64,000 nucleotides of DNA from Wuchereria bancrofti (taxonomy: Eukaryota; Nematoda; Chromadorea; Rhabditida; Onchocercidae): contig SSBO01000012.1 of assembly GCA_005281725.1 (NCBI GenBank), forward strand, positions 4,358,521-4,422,520, read 5' to 3'. Positions 35,534-48,900 of this stretch are shown in pieces (within the stretch, counting starts at the first letter, position 1; each line of letters opens with the position of its first letter). The notes beneath the pieces are model-generated. The model had not been told where the DNA came from, made no database searches, and saw nothing but the letters and a program-made list of their open reading frames with translations. Both the position numbers and the translations under genes were made by a program.

Positions 35534-38500
35534 CTGAATAAAAGTACAGATAATATGTTAGCAACGTGAGTCACGAAATTTATGCCAAATAGAAATAAAT
35601 TTAGAGCAGTCAAGAATATCGGAAAATGTATCTGTTCATGATAAAGGAAATGGCAGCAATTGAAAGTTACAGTCACTGAAAACTTCGACTAATAAACTTC
35701 AAGTTATTGGAGTGTGAATTAGAAAAGAGCACACTATTTGCCATTAAATACATTTCAAAGCGGATGTTTTCACCATAGTGCTTATCAAATGAATTTTGAT
35801 TGGCATGCAGATAGAAAACCACGTATTTTATCAAGCAAAAACATCGTTTTTCCTTCAGAAAAGTTCCGCAAATACTAAGAGCAATTAAAGTGTATTCCAA
35901 CAACATAATCTGCATAACTGCAAAATCTCCCGGAATTTTTTCTACGATCATTTGCCAGAAGTTTGGAATGGCTTATAATAGTGACTCTCAGGTGTTTATT
36001 TTAAATTCATTATAAATAAGATCTCGAAAAAAAATTTGGGTCCTGGAAAATCTTATTATGGAAGAGATATAGTCTGAAAGATTTCCTTCTTCAGTTTTAC
36101 ACATCATTTGAAGACCTGACTAATATCACTCATTTCCCTATTATTTAGCTCAGTACTCGATTCAGACCTTTTAGATAAAATTTATTAAACTTAGTAATTA
36201 TATCATGTCGGTAATAAAGATCTTATTAAGTTGAACAATGGTAACTTTGAACAACAGTGTAATTTTAAATCAACCTTATAGCCTTTTCCAAAAGTTTTTT
36301 GCAACAATATAATTCAGCCACCTGAACAGAAAATTTAATTCTTGGGAGTTCTAGAACAAGAATTCTTACAAACAAAAGTCGACCTTTGTATAAAATATTT
36401 AGAGTTAGCAATTCCCAGATATTACAAAAGAAAAGCCTATAACCGACAACCTGAACCTGCTTATCCGAAGTACAGAATAAATAAAGACGCGAGTGCTCAA
36501 GAAGCCCTATCTAGAAACAATGAACCGGTCAGCAGGAAAGACATCAATTTAATATAGTACAAGTTCCCAACCAAACAACTTCCATACCACTTTCACAATG
36601 TTTCATCGGCCAAATCAGTAACTAATTTTTCAGGAAATGAACTGCAAAATACTAAATTTTGTCTAAAATATCAACAGTAACAGTGTTATGTTCTTCCTCA
36701 TGATCTGAAGAAAACATGGTCAGATACTATAGATAACCAATGTCAAGACTTACTCTCGACGTCTCCAACTAGTCCATATAATATAGGTAGCGCAACACTC
36801 GAAACTTGCCCTTTCTTGGGCAATAATTAACCACCCAACCCTTTCAAAAATCGTCCACCAACGAATGAGGGATGAAGTTTCTGCTATTGGATGCTTCGTC
36901 CACACGTCCCCCAACACAAACCGGCTAATAAGTTCTCATCTCTTTATGTGAGGGATAAATGGGCTTTGTGAGAGGATTCTGGCTGAGATTTTGGCTGATC
37001 ATTGCATCATGGACTACGCTGAAGTTTTATTTGTACTATTAAAACCTTAATTTTGAATATTTAATAATAGATGTTGTCAAATAGATGCAGGATAATGAAC
37101 AAATGGTGATGTGACGTATTGCCAACAGTGAGGCAAATAAAGAGCCGAAGAAAATTTACAGGTTTTTTTGAGAAATGAATAAGAGAGGAACCATTATTGC
37201 TCGGGGCGCAAACATTGCTACATATCTTCACAATTTAATGTTCTGAGTTCTCGTGTATAAAGTTAGGACGATTTTCAAGGCAATCAGAAGGTCTTTCAGG
37301 TTTCCAAAAGAAGTGTTATGCAAATAAAAAAAAAGCTCTCAAAATGATTCTGGAGAATCCAACCTTTTTTTGGTCTAAAGTACCTAATTCACTTTTAAAT
37401 TATCCTTTTCCTGGTTATTGTTCTTCAGTCTTTACATACACGTTTGGGAATTTTATATAGTTGGACTTCATTTTTTGAGGAGTCCATTCCAGTGTAAAAA
37501 CATCAGATTGCAGTGGAATCAACTCATTAAGCCTGTTGCACGCTAATTGAAGGAATTTTGTCTTGCATCAAGTGAATTACCTGTGCAAGATGGAAATCGC
37601 AGGTTGATGGATGACTCTTTCAGCTCTTATTCTAGCAATTTCCACGGGTAAATTTTTTGAAGAACCCGGTTCCTTTTCCTGGTTATTGTTTCTCAGTCTT
37701 TACATAATGCAGAAGAAATGTGCAGGATTGGGTGTTGCTCAGTTGATTCCATTTTGTGAGTAGCAAAAATTACTATAATTTTGTACGAGCATATAGCGTT
37801 TCGGTGCACTTTGCGTATTTGAAGTGGAAATTTCATGACTAACCAGTACTTTGCACACCACAGAATTGTATTCAATAAATGCTAAAATGAACACAAGAAA
37901 TGCTGGAATCAAAAATGTTTTGTTCTGTCTGTTCCAAAAACATCCCTGCTGCACACCGAGTCATCCTTAGTGATAGGCATTCATTTCATCTTCGTTACTT
38001 TCCACACTTCTCACTTTTCTAGATCGTTTCCAAGTCTAATTTCCTATTCTACTAGTAAAGTTAGAACATTAAACACTCTTTTGACAAATTTGGTAGTCTT
38101 AAATTTCTAAATAATTCCACGTTCATTTTTAGTTACAAAGTGGTGAACAGCCAAGGACTTTCAATGGGTTAAAGATTTTTGTATGATTGTTGCTAATCGA
38201 GAAAAGCTGTTCGAATTGTAACGATTTGTTGATAAGAAATTCAGCATAATGTTGCTGTACGCTAAATTACAGAATCATCTCATGTCTTCAAAATAAGTTC
38301 GGATTTCCTAAGAGTCTTATGAAACTTGTATCTCGAATTGATTGTCAACACATTCATTCATCTTTATATTATCCTTAAAGTATCATTTTCTTTTCTAGAT
38401 CTGACACATTAATTAAACATAGTGCATTTCCCATGTCAAGCTGATGGCAAAAGATCTTTAACAAATGTCCGAAAAATCGGATATTACTGGGAAAGCTAAA

Positions 38501-38839
38501 TATTTTTCCGCTGCACAACAAATAAGAGACAAGTTAAAAACATTATCTAAAGATAAATGGAAGTGAGGGGATGGCATATTTATATATTTACTTTGATGAA
38601 TGTTGAGAAAGCATTGTTAGTGTGGAAAATGAAGGAAGGGAAGTGATAACACGAAAAATATGCAAACATAGGAGAAAGCATTGCTTTCGAAGAGAGCCAT
38701 TGAATATCTTTTGAAAATCGGGAAACCAACAGAAGTATACCTCCCGAATTCGTTCTTTATTGAAATGTGCTTATGAATTGGAGATGCTATCATGAATTTT
38801 GAATCGAGTTCTTGCAGCAAGTAAGCAAAGATTCTCGCT
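35534..38839. other. Divergent gene-poor region (about 3.3 kb) with a 35-bp repeat
   Basis: This holds the promoters of the CCDC6-like gene (minus) and the ZP-module gene (plus). Open frames here (35673-35951 minus, 36342-36557 plus, 37693-37954 minus) are isolated and unlike known families. A repeated 35-base segment is listed separately. I see no RNA gene. Confidence 0.45.
37404..37706 (+). repeat. Direct repeat of 35 bp, two copies 268 bp apart
   Basis: Bases 37404-37438 and 37672-37706 match except for a two-base swap (TTCTTCAG versus TTTCTCAG). Each contains CCTTTTCCTGGTTATTG and ends CAGTCTTTACATA. The unit resembles a 3' splice region, but no exon follows that I can support. Confidence 0.8.
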
Positions 38840-41339
38840 ATGTACTGCTTCATTGCTCGTTTCATCATTTTTTTCCTATTAATTTACATATTAGCTAGGA
38901 AATGCACATCTTGGGTACAACCACAAATCGGCATCTATCCTGGCTTCCTCGACCTCTACAGTGCTAACAGAAATTTTGGTTTGTTTCAATTTTTAGTAAA
39001 ATTTATTGCTCCTATGGATTTTACATGAAACTCAAATTACGGTTCAGTTTATAAGTGAAATTCATAAATCAAAAGGTTTTGGCTGTACCGATGAGCTCAG
39101 AATGAAAGTATTTTTTTTTCAAAAAAAAACTTTCTTAGTGAAAACTTCTTTCTCAAAAGCAGTTAATTGAATTTTTTAGATGCAAATCAATGATTTGAAA
39201 ACCACTTTAATTTAAATGGTTTTTAGACTAAGTGCCTTTGGATTTGGGTCCGATAACTGGTTCTCTATTTTTTAGCGTGCATCTGCTCAATTAGCTAACG
39301 AAAGCGCTATTTTGATAGTTTGATATTCTATTTTCAATCATAAAAATTTAGTTTAATAGCTGAATTTTATTTTACTTTTAGTCAATAGCGGCGACTTAAT
39401 TACTGGGCAACCATATACACTTAGTATTCGTATGGACAATACTGATCGGTACGATTACTTGATACAGTCCTGCACATATAATAATAAATACCATTTTATC
39501 GATGAAAATAGGTAATTAACGTTACATTTGAATTGAAACTTCTATTCCACATTTCCTTTTTAAGTTTTGAAATTTTTCCAATAATCTGGTTGCATCTAAA
39601 ATATTGATATCACATTCTTTGAAAGAGGGGTTTTTTAAAAAAAAAAAAAAATAAAAATCAAACTTAATAAAATTATATCTTGTTGAAAAATTTTAGGCCA
39701 AAGTACAGTGTAATCATTTCGATTTTTTCATATTACTTTTAGATAAGAAAACAGCCTGGATAATTAAGACTTTTCGCATTGCAGCTGTCTGGCTTGTGAC
39801 AAATTTTTCCTACAGATGTGGGAAAATGATATGTACCGGTTAGAAAGTGCATTGAAACGTACGTTTATCCACTTTATGCCACCAGAGCCGCTCGCTCGTC
39901 TCGAGTGCAGCGTACGCATACTGCATTGCTGCGGATGTGCCGAAGTAAATCTTTAATTAAGATCATTATGACTGCTGGAAATCCAATGCATTAATTCTAG
40001 ACAACAGCGTTTTTTGCTAAGAAATGTCCAAAATATTTTCATTAATATTGGGAAGCTGTACCTTTTTGAGGTTTTAATGTTTCAGCAGTAAGGGAGGAAT
40101 TTCTTAGATTCCTGATATCGTGTAAAATAATTTATAACAGTTATCAAGAAATTCAAAGAAATTTTCCACAAAAACAATTTATTAATAATTCAGCATTTGT
40201 CTCAATAATTCCCTCTACTCTCCCACAATTTTTGACTTATTTTAAAAAGCTGATAAGTTGCCTGCGAATAAAGGAAACAAAAGTTCTTGAAAGATGTATG
40301 TATTGGAATTCAGACAATAAGATTTCCAAACGATTTGTGAAAATGCGTGAATCGGCATAACTGCATCCCATGGTTAAAATATCACATCAGTGTCAAGCGA
40401 AAACACAAGCCATAATTTCTTCTCTATTATAATTAATTTATAGTGAACGTTAGAAATTTTCAAATCTACTGGATATTTGGAATTTTGATTGCTTAAAAAA
40501 TTTTTAGTACTTTTTTCTTTCTGCTATACTTCATGTTAAAAGTTTTAATTTTTTGTTTTTAGAGAGCTTGTGAAAGAAAAATTTTGTCGGTTTTGGTCAC
40601 TTATCCGCATCAAGTGGTTAACTTGGCAGTCATTAATGAGCAAGAAGTAGGAATCCTTGCCACTTCGGCAGCCAGTTGGCGGTGGTGGATTTGGTTCCTC
40701 ATTCTTTTGGGACTTATCCTACTTCTTTGCTTATTACCTCTATTTTTGCTGTTATGTTCTCAATTACGCATGCGTAGAAGGAAGATATCAGATTCCAAAG
40801 CCGCAGTTCCACCACTGAATTCAGCTAAAGTTTCAAATATTCTTGTTCGAGCAAAAGAAATGGAAACAAATGGCACTTCAGAAGACAACTTGAGAAGGCC
40901 ATCGGTATTGCCACCACCACCGCCATCTACTCGAATATTTCGCACTTCATCCGATTCATCATGTGAAATTGCTCATTCGACTGCCAGCCAATCTCGGATT
41001 GCGGTTGTCATCAGACAACAACAACCTCGAACGTCCTGGGCAGAAAGTACCATGCGAGATGAAATGGAGTCGAGACCAACGTTAGGACCGCAAATGGAAA
41101 GAGTAACTGAAGAATTCGGAGAAGTAACGGGATTAGGAAGCAAATTCCAATCCAGTCCAGATAAGCAACACATCGCTCAATTTGATCCCGAAAGGGCGGT
41201 ACACCAGCAAACTGCCTGTGAAGAGAAATTCTTCAAAAAAAGCGGTCGTCAAAATGAAACGCTTGAAGAAGGTTACGACCGTGCTCAGCTTACATATACT
41301 ACACCCAAGAGACATTTCTTCCACTCCGAAGTTGTTTAA
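38840..41339 (+). CDS. Type I membrane protein with a short ZP-type (ZP-C-like) extracellular module
   Basis: Four exons in phase: 38840-38978, 39382-39511, 39785-39944 and 40563-41339, about 400 residues. Seen: a signal peptide at the N terminus (MYCFIARFIIFFLLIYILA), an ectodomain of roughly 160 residues with a cysteine pattern (YLIQSCTYNN, CLACDKFF, LECSVRILHCCGCAERACER) typical of the C-terminal half of zona pellucida domains in nematode cuticlin-like proteins, one membrane span (WIWFLILLGLILLLCLLPLF, about residues 190-215), a basic stop-transfer RMRRRK and a cytoplasmic tail of about 180 residues with a proline run. ZP proteins polymerise in apical extracellular matrix, and nematode members shape cuticle, lumen and dendrites. 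The ZP-N half is not visible: the first exon already carries the signal peptide and leads in about 20 residues to the ZP-C-like part. No clear dibasic furin consensus precedes the span. Which nematode ZP gene this corresponds to is not known. Confidence 0.75.
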
Positions 41340-42775
41340 TCTCGTTAACTGTTATTTATGATGCAAATATTTTCAATAATATATCTGAGAATTCTTAGTT
41401 TTTTGTTGCGGAGACGGAATAGAAGGATATCAATGATAGACAGAATCATATTAATGGACATAACCGAATTACTCCACATACTAGTTAACAAAAGTTAATT
41501 ATACATCTGAAATACATAACAATTTAGTTATTGTATCAGAACAGTACTCATTCCTACAGCTGCCTACCATTTGTTCATTTGTTCAATCGTAATACTTCAT
41601 TGTTCCTAAACAGTATTTATTCCTTCTAAGCTTGTAAACACTGCCCATTTTGTTGCTGTCATACTTCATTTGCACTAAAATATGCTTGAATGCTGTAATG
41701 TAACTAAAAAAAATAACTTTAACGAATGCCTTTCACATCTTACATGGTGATCCTTAATAGAGTTTTCCAACATTTGGCTTAATCACTGCGGATTCCAGCT
41801 GAAGAGAGTTTGTTTTTGTTTTTTTTTCAAATAATTTTCCGATCTATTTTTAAACAATAATCACTTGAATCTATTTTGAGCAACTTCAAGGTTGACAATC
41901 ATTTAATCCAGGATTATGCATCACTCATTATCCATTTTTATAGACAGTTTTAGGTTGTCTAATTCAGGATCTTTAATCTGTCATGTCGCCTATGCAACAA
42001 AAAACTTTCAGTAGTGACAGAATGCAAAATTTTTTAAAGAATGTGTATCCAGTCTTCTTAGGAATTTACTAGTTACTGAATGAAAATTAAGGAGAAAAAA
42101 AGTTTGGTGCTAAAAATTTCAAAATCTTTGAAATCGGAGCTAAAACGAAAATAGTTCATTTAAATCTACTTGATTTTCGTACATGAACGATAACTCTTTC
42201 ATGTACAAGAAGTGTAATGAGAAAATGACAGTAGCGATTGGTGTGTATTTTAATCAATGATAAGAGAAACTCGAAAAAGGACAACAACCTTTGTCTCCGT
42301 CTTCTCCTCTTGTTCACCTCATCACAGCGTCAATCTTCCGAACAGTTTGTTAAAATTTCATTGACAATCCTTGCTCGTTAGTAGGAAAAGATTCGTGATA
42401 ATGCTCTATTTTGATGGCATTTATCTTTTCATCATAACCATAATCTCATTATATAATTGATTAATTTTATTTTCTCAAATTTTTAAAACTATTCGAAGAG
42501 TATGGTTCTCTATTAGGGCAACAAAAAAGTTACTCCCTTAAGTAATTTGTTGAATGCGACAAACAAAATTCCAATTTAAAAGCTGAAATGACATATGAAT
42601 ACTTCGCGAAAAAAGACTCATAATATCTAAAATTTTAGTTATTTGGATTATTGTCTGAAAGACTGCAATTCTTTCAACTTGGTTTCGTGATATTTTGCAT
42701 GTGGCGGAAAAGTCTTACAATTAAGGCCGTTTCTGTAATTCTAGTAATCGTCAAAATAGCTTATATTTCTGAAGA
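41340..42775. other. Intergenic region between the ZP-module gene and the clarin-like gene
   Basis: About 1.4 kb, AT-rich, with no supportable exon, RNA gene or repeat. Both flanking genes are on the plus strand, and the clarin-like promoter should lie here. Confidence 0.5.
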
Positions 42776-44144
42776 ATGAACAGTCGACGACGACTATCAA
42801 TGTTCATTTCTCTGATCATTTTCATAGCCGTCCTATCTTTGGTTGCCGCAGCTTTATTTACTGATTACTGGTCCGAAAGTAGGCCTATCAATAAGAAATT
42901 TAACTCTGTGAATAACTATGTGAATTTGGGTCTTTTTAAAGGCAGCCGACAGCTAGATTGGGGGCTTGGTCCACGTCATAAATCTTTTTCAGGTAACATT
43001 TTAGCATCAGCCAATGTCTAAAAAGCAGGGTCACAGATATAAAAGTTTTTCTGGTTTTTTTTTGTTAAAATGTAGTTATTTTTTTTCAGTTTACGAAGAA
43101 CTACACGATAGAGTAGGTTTCGTTTCTAAAGTGTCATGGGTATTTATTCTATTTTTCTTGGCAATTGGAATTTTATGGAATGTAGTGGGTGCAGTTGTCG
43201 CACTTTTGAACACTGTCGCTAGAGAAACCGATACTGTTGTCGGGCCGAAAGGGATTTATCTATGGAGCATTCTTGCTGGTGCATTAAAAATTTTTAACAA
43301 TAAATTTGTTTTTGGTTTGTTGTATACAGTAGCTACCGAAGTTCCTTCGAATTTCAAATTATGGAGATTTGGAGGCGTTTGAAAATTCGATTTTTCATAG
43401 ATATTCTGTACTGAGACTCACCAAGGTCAATACGATATTCCCGCTTTATGATTTTAAGACAAGCACAGTCACGAAGCTCCTTCGTTTCAGATTACTTACT
43501 TCATTTTTTAAGTTCATCATTTCATGTAATTGTACATATATTTTGCAAAGGCCAGTTAGTTTTCTCTTTCCAGTTCATTTTTTCTTATTAATAGATGTAG
43601 AATCCCTTTTCCCTCTAAAAGGAGAAGTCCGAATTTCAACCCAACAGTTGCCGCTCCAATTAATCAATCTCCCGTTCCTCTGACCATTCCAGTTACTCTT
43701 CTAGCAAACGATTATTTTTACTATTCTAAATTCGTTTTTTTTTTGCCTTTTACAGCGATGTCATATTCATCAGCGTTGATAACTTTCTTGGTACAATATG
43801 TGACAACGATTCAAAACAATGTTTTACTAAGTGAACACATTAGTAGTGGATTTTCAACGGAGAATCGTACAAGGTCATTGTTTGCTTGAATTCTAAAGTC
43901 TTAGCACCCTGTTTTTCCGAATAGTTATGCGATATTGATCCAAGTCTTAAATAATAAGTTCCATTTATCGGTTGTGTTCGTTTCGAACAGGTTTGGTTCC
44001 AGGCTCAGTTTTTCATTCTACTTTGTCACAACTGCATTGGTACTTTTGCTGATCCCATGTTTACTGGTTTACGGAACATCAAACAAACGAAGCAGTGAAG
44101 GAGAGAAGCAGTTACGTATGGATCATACTGTCTTTATGTACTAA
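42776..44144 (+). CDS. Clarin-family four-transmembrane protein
   Basis: Four exons in phase: 42776-42992, 43090-43278, 43756-43873 and 43991-44144 (TAA), 225 residues. Clarins are small tetraspan membrane proteins; vertebrate CLRN1 is needed in hair cells and photoreceptors, and other members are little studied. Seen: span 1 (MFISLIIFIAVLSLVAAALF), then VNLGLFKGSRQLDWGLG in the first outer loop (clarins have a similar GLFRG element), span 2 (VFILFFLAIGILWNVVGAVV), the clarin signature VGPKGIYLWS (vertebrate form LGPTGVYTW) before span 3, and span 4 with FYFVTTALVLLLIPCLLVY. The tail is short and basic. Splice phases agree throughout. A strong donor (GTATGG) lies inside the last exon near 44116 and could join to a downstream open frame at 44360-44580, giving an alternative tail. 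Assignment rests on order and spacing of elements and is better than for generic claudins. Confidence 0.78.
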
Positions 44145-45932
44145 TATGTTTTATCTTCTTTATTTAATGAGGATAAAAGTTCGTTCCAGTTGATATTCCT
44201 CTTTCTCAACTTTTGTCTGTCAATTAAAATTATAAAAACTTCTATTATGCACAAATCTATTGCACAATCTCTGCTCTCGAGTGATAAAAAGCAGCGGGAA
44301 AGAACAGTTGAAGTCTTTATTTTCAAAAGATTGTTGCAAGCTTTCGTTCAGTCTGGAAGTAATAGCTGAGACCGAAGGTAAAAGCTTATTATCTTTGCAA
44401 CGTTGTTACAAAACCGAGGATATAGTTAACATAACAGATGGGAACCTACGAAAAGACGAATATGACATTTTTACAAGAAATATACAGCCCCCAATCATTC
44501 AAAGGCAAACCATGACATGCGAACAAAATGAAATTTCTCATAAGATCGGACCAGCAACTAGTGATGATGAGTCATGCAGGTGCGTCATGCGATGCAGTTT
44601 AGAGTTAATAATCGTGATGAATTGGATCTCATTCTGCAACCGAAGCGATTAGTTATACTGCCCTATACATTCACGGAGTTTTTGTATGTCGTATGAATTT
44701 ACTTATTATGCCCAAATTCATTGCGACTATTCCTTCGAGTGTTCAACTGGTGGTCCCTCCAAATTCATCCACTTTTATAAATCATTCTTGACCTTTACAA
44801 GTATCTCTTAATGATTGTAAATCATATGGTTCGCGTAAAAGAATCATCGAACTTAATTAATGGATAGATTGAACAACATACTTGGACATAATTTATAGTT
44901 TTAATTCAGACAACTGTCGCTCTACAACGAAACGCTGGACAATCCTGGTGATACCAAAAATCCTTTTATCTTATTTTTTCCTCTGATTTTAAGAAACCAT
45001 CACAGTTGGCTCTTCTTGACATTGTTCAGTAGCTGGCATCTACAATCTAATTTTTACTCACGTTTTATTATTTACAAACAAAAGCGATTTACTACGGCTT
45101 AACAAGTTTAATGTTTCTCACTTTAATTCATCGCTATAACTTCTGAATGTTTTGGCGCTAAGTGGTCTAAAGTCGCAGCACTTTGACCACTAACCAACAG
45201 CTGCAACAGAAAATGGCGAAGCCTGGAAGGATCTTTTGCCTCTTAGTAACGGTCAGCAAACGCATTGGTGTATCTGCTAGTTTCTAACTGTTTTCTTCGT
45301 TTAATTATAGTTTCATTTGATACTTTATTTCAGTGGGACTAATCCACCATTTCTCTTTTTATCATTCTATCAGACAGTTTCTAATGATGAAATTTGTGGA
45401 TCAGGATTCTTAGGACTTCATATGAACACTCGCAGATTTCCTTTCTTCACTGTATATTACATTCTTCTCATTAGTTCCAAAACAGTGTTAATTGAATTTG
45501 ACAAAATAATACTGTCGGGAACAATGATACGAGAATTTAAAAAAAAAGCTAGAACAGTATAATAGGTGTTCATCGTTGTTTTAACTGAACGATTAGTAAT
45601 CAGCTTTTTTTCCGGCAGTAAAATGTCCGCTGAAAAGATTGTTGTTGTTACGACAAAGTGATTGAAAGTACCCGAAGATTACTATGCTGGAAAAGAAAAT
45701 TGGTTAGTTACTGGAAGCATTGAAAGTCGTGAGAATTTTGGATGTTTCACCAAAAACTTTGGAATTCTTTTATGTTTTGGATGTTCCACTAGAGTTTAAA
45801 AACTTCATTTTGGACATAAAATATGTCGAAATAGAGTTTTTGCCGGAAGGCGCATACGGAATGAGGGAGTGAGGCACGTTTAAGCACTAGCAGGAGAGTA
45901 ATCGGTTTTTCTCGTAACTGATTCATTTTCAG
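44145..45932. other. Region between clarin-like and DOCK/CED-5 genes; DOCK 5' exons probably here
   Basis: About 1.8 kb. It contains a 393-base open frame (44260-44652) with hydrophilic, exon-like composition and a donor after 44580, but no family match. The first exon(s) of the DOCK gene must lie in or before this stretch, because the first recognised DOCK exon (45933) opens in the middle of the SH3 domain. ATGs at 45213 and 45623 were considered; neither gives the needed splice phase clearly. Confidence 0.4.
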
Positions 45933-48900
45933 CGCGATGTAACTTTTCTTGGAATGGTCCTTCCCCTCTAACTTATCCATTCCTTCCTTTGCATATTGGC
46001 GAAAAAGTAAATGTTGCATGCAGTTGCGATGGTGAGTTCGTTTTTAATTTTAAGTTTGATGAAATGGACAGGGAAATACGGTTTGAATTATTGCCCAGTA
46101 GTATTAGTTTCAGTTTTCCTGTTATTAACGTTTCTATATTTCCATTCAAGACTTATTTCAATTTTTCTATTACATGAATAGAATAGTAGGAATAATAACA
46201 CAATAGTCGTACTTCTAATAATAAGCAGCATATACGAAGTTTATGTAGCGGTCATTTTCCCATTAATGCATTTTAAATTTATAATTGTTTGGACTATTTC
46301 TGTAGTAAATATTCTCGTAGAATTGTTTTTTTCTGTTGAGTATATTCTCTGCTCTGCTATTTATGTCATCAGTTACAGATTGGTCCTATGGCAGCAGTCT
46401 GGACAACGGAAACAAAGTTGGAATATTTCCGAATAATGCAGTAATATCATTTAATGAATCGGCACCATTTATATCCGATGAAGCAGTTGAGATTGTTGAA
46501 GAGCTCACTGATATTCTCAGTGAGTGGTGGAACACAATTAAGGTGTGGTACTTTTTTGTAGCTTGTTATGTTTGAACCATACCTTATTTGCAGCACTACT
46601 GTTCACTGAATATTATGCAATTTTAAGTACTGATAGAATACTTTCAGAAAACTAACTTAAAAGTGGAACCACCTAAGTCGGTTTAAGTCATTTCGTTACA
46701 AGTTTTCATAACTGTTTAAAGTCAATCAAACTTTTGCTTCATATTTGAAACTTTTAAAATATTCGTAAATTCCAGAATACTTACTGTCATCAGGCAAGGA
46801 TGGAATGTCAGGATGAGGTGCTAGTGTACATGGAGGATCTAATGGTAATGCGCAAAAAAATACTTTCGGGTAATGTTCCCATTGAAGAACTGCGTGAAAT
46901 GAGGTCAGAATTAGCTAGGAAAATCGATCTGGGCAATCAGTAAGTTAATTGTAATGTTGGTTTGCAAGGATTTATTTCAATTTTGTTGATTGATGGTCAC
47001 GCTTTTTCTGGATCTTTTTTTAGTTCTTGAAATATGCAATATGGTTTGTATTCAAAGTATTGTTCGACCTTTTTTAACATGCTTCTGTGATTGTAGGTGG
47101 TTAGGTCTTGATATGCTTATCAGAGATGATATGGGTAGGAAGATAGATAGCGACACAACATCAGTGGTGCAAGTATACCGTGCTCATGTAGATGCTGCCA
47201 ATAGGATTCTAAACGATTCTGTATGTTTATGATTTCATGTGGATTGAGAAATATTTCACATTACTTATCATGCAGAGTGATTCTTTTTTCCTAGATTTAA
47301 TTTCAGAAATATTTCGATTTATAGTCGGTGGAATTGTAGCTTCTATTTTTATCATTCAGAAACCTAATGATATACCTGGAGTGATTGCTTTTTCTCTGCT
47401 GGTTCATGCTCTTTCCGCAACGGTTGATTCGAGAGCGGAGTGCGAATTCACATTATCCTTATATGATACTGCCGAAAAGAAGTTTATCTCGTATGTTGTC
47501 GTAAAACTGCATTTACTATATAGTTTCTGAAAAAAAGTCATAAAAATCGTTCTAATTTTGTCAATTCATTCAATAATTGCAGCGAAAATTTCGTATTTTA
47601 TTGGAGTTTCTTCACGGGTAATTTGACGAATCGCAATAGTAAAGTCCTGTTCACTGTAAGTTCCATCTTTGTTGACGTTAATTTTTTTTATTGATGTTTA
47701 TAGTTGTCCAAAGAGATCATATAAAATTCAACCATAGTTTTGTTTTCTAGGTTTTATAAATATTCTATAATTTTATATCTGATGTGACAAAAAGTTCATG
47801 ATAGTTCAATGTATTGATGGTCTATAACATGCAGATAATATTTCGAATTTTTCCGTAGGATCTCGGTCCAAAAGAATATCCTTCCTCTTCATCATCAGTG
47901 GAAGCCCATCGCCTTCTTCTGTGTATTAGGGTCGCACGAATTGCTCCAATTGAACAGACTTCCTCAACTTTGAAGAAGTATGTTGACTCCGGTCCATCTC
48001 ATCTTTGGCCTCGACAACCGTATGCTGCTGCAGTACTGGATCTGTCAAATGTTATAGGCGAATCACATGGTTCTACTGAACATATCATTTCTTTAAATCG
48101 GTAATGTTTTTTGCGAAGCAAAATTTCATGTTCTTACTCTGATAGTATCCTCTTATAATAATAAAACTAAGGTTCAATATAATTTTTACATGCAGAGAGT
48201 CTCTTCCAATGTTTATAGCATTTTGAAATATTTTACAGTGATGACAGCTTGGAACAGTTGATAGCTCGAGCAAGTACTGCGAGGACCAGCAATTCCTTAA
48301 AAGCAGTTGGCGAAGAAATATCTGGTAAAGAATACATTTTTATTTCTTTGAATGCAGCATCTTGAAAAGAATAAGGAAATTAAGGACTGCGTGGAACTGT
48401 TTGAATTCCATAAATTAACTTGCATGATATCAGCAATTTTTGACCGAATTTTAGCGTTTGGACGAGCGCAGCTAATGATTTCAACAGAAGTTCTTCTTGG
48501 TTCGTTGATCCAAATAAAAAAGAAATATCCTCAGATTTTTTCAAGTAATCCACCATTCGAGTTGAAAAGATTATCGTTTGCAGATGTTATTTCAGCAGGT
48601 GTAAAGTTTTGTCATATTCGTTTTTCTAATTAATATTATAGGTTGCGTTTTCTTTGATTTTTCAGTTTCCAGATAGTCCAAATTTAAGTACTTCGCTCCA
48701 CAATGTATTGAATTGTAATTTTAAAGTGTTAAAATATACAGATGACATTCGCAATGATTTGTATGTTACATTGCTACAAGGTGATTTACACGGTGGTAAA
48801 GGATCCGACAAAAATATTGAAGTACGAATAACAGTCGTTGATGCAAAAGGAATAGTCGAAAATGTAATTTTCAAACATTTGTAGCTGAGTAAAGTAAGTT

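Noticed and set aside
47275..47359. Hydrophobic in-frame extension upstream of a DOCK exon
   Set aside because: It would add a membrane-like segment absent from DOCK proteins. The acceptor at 47357-47359 gives the expected sequence in the same phase, so this is intron.
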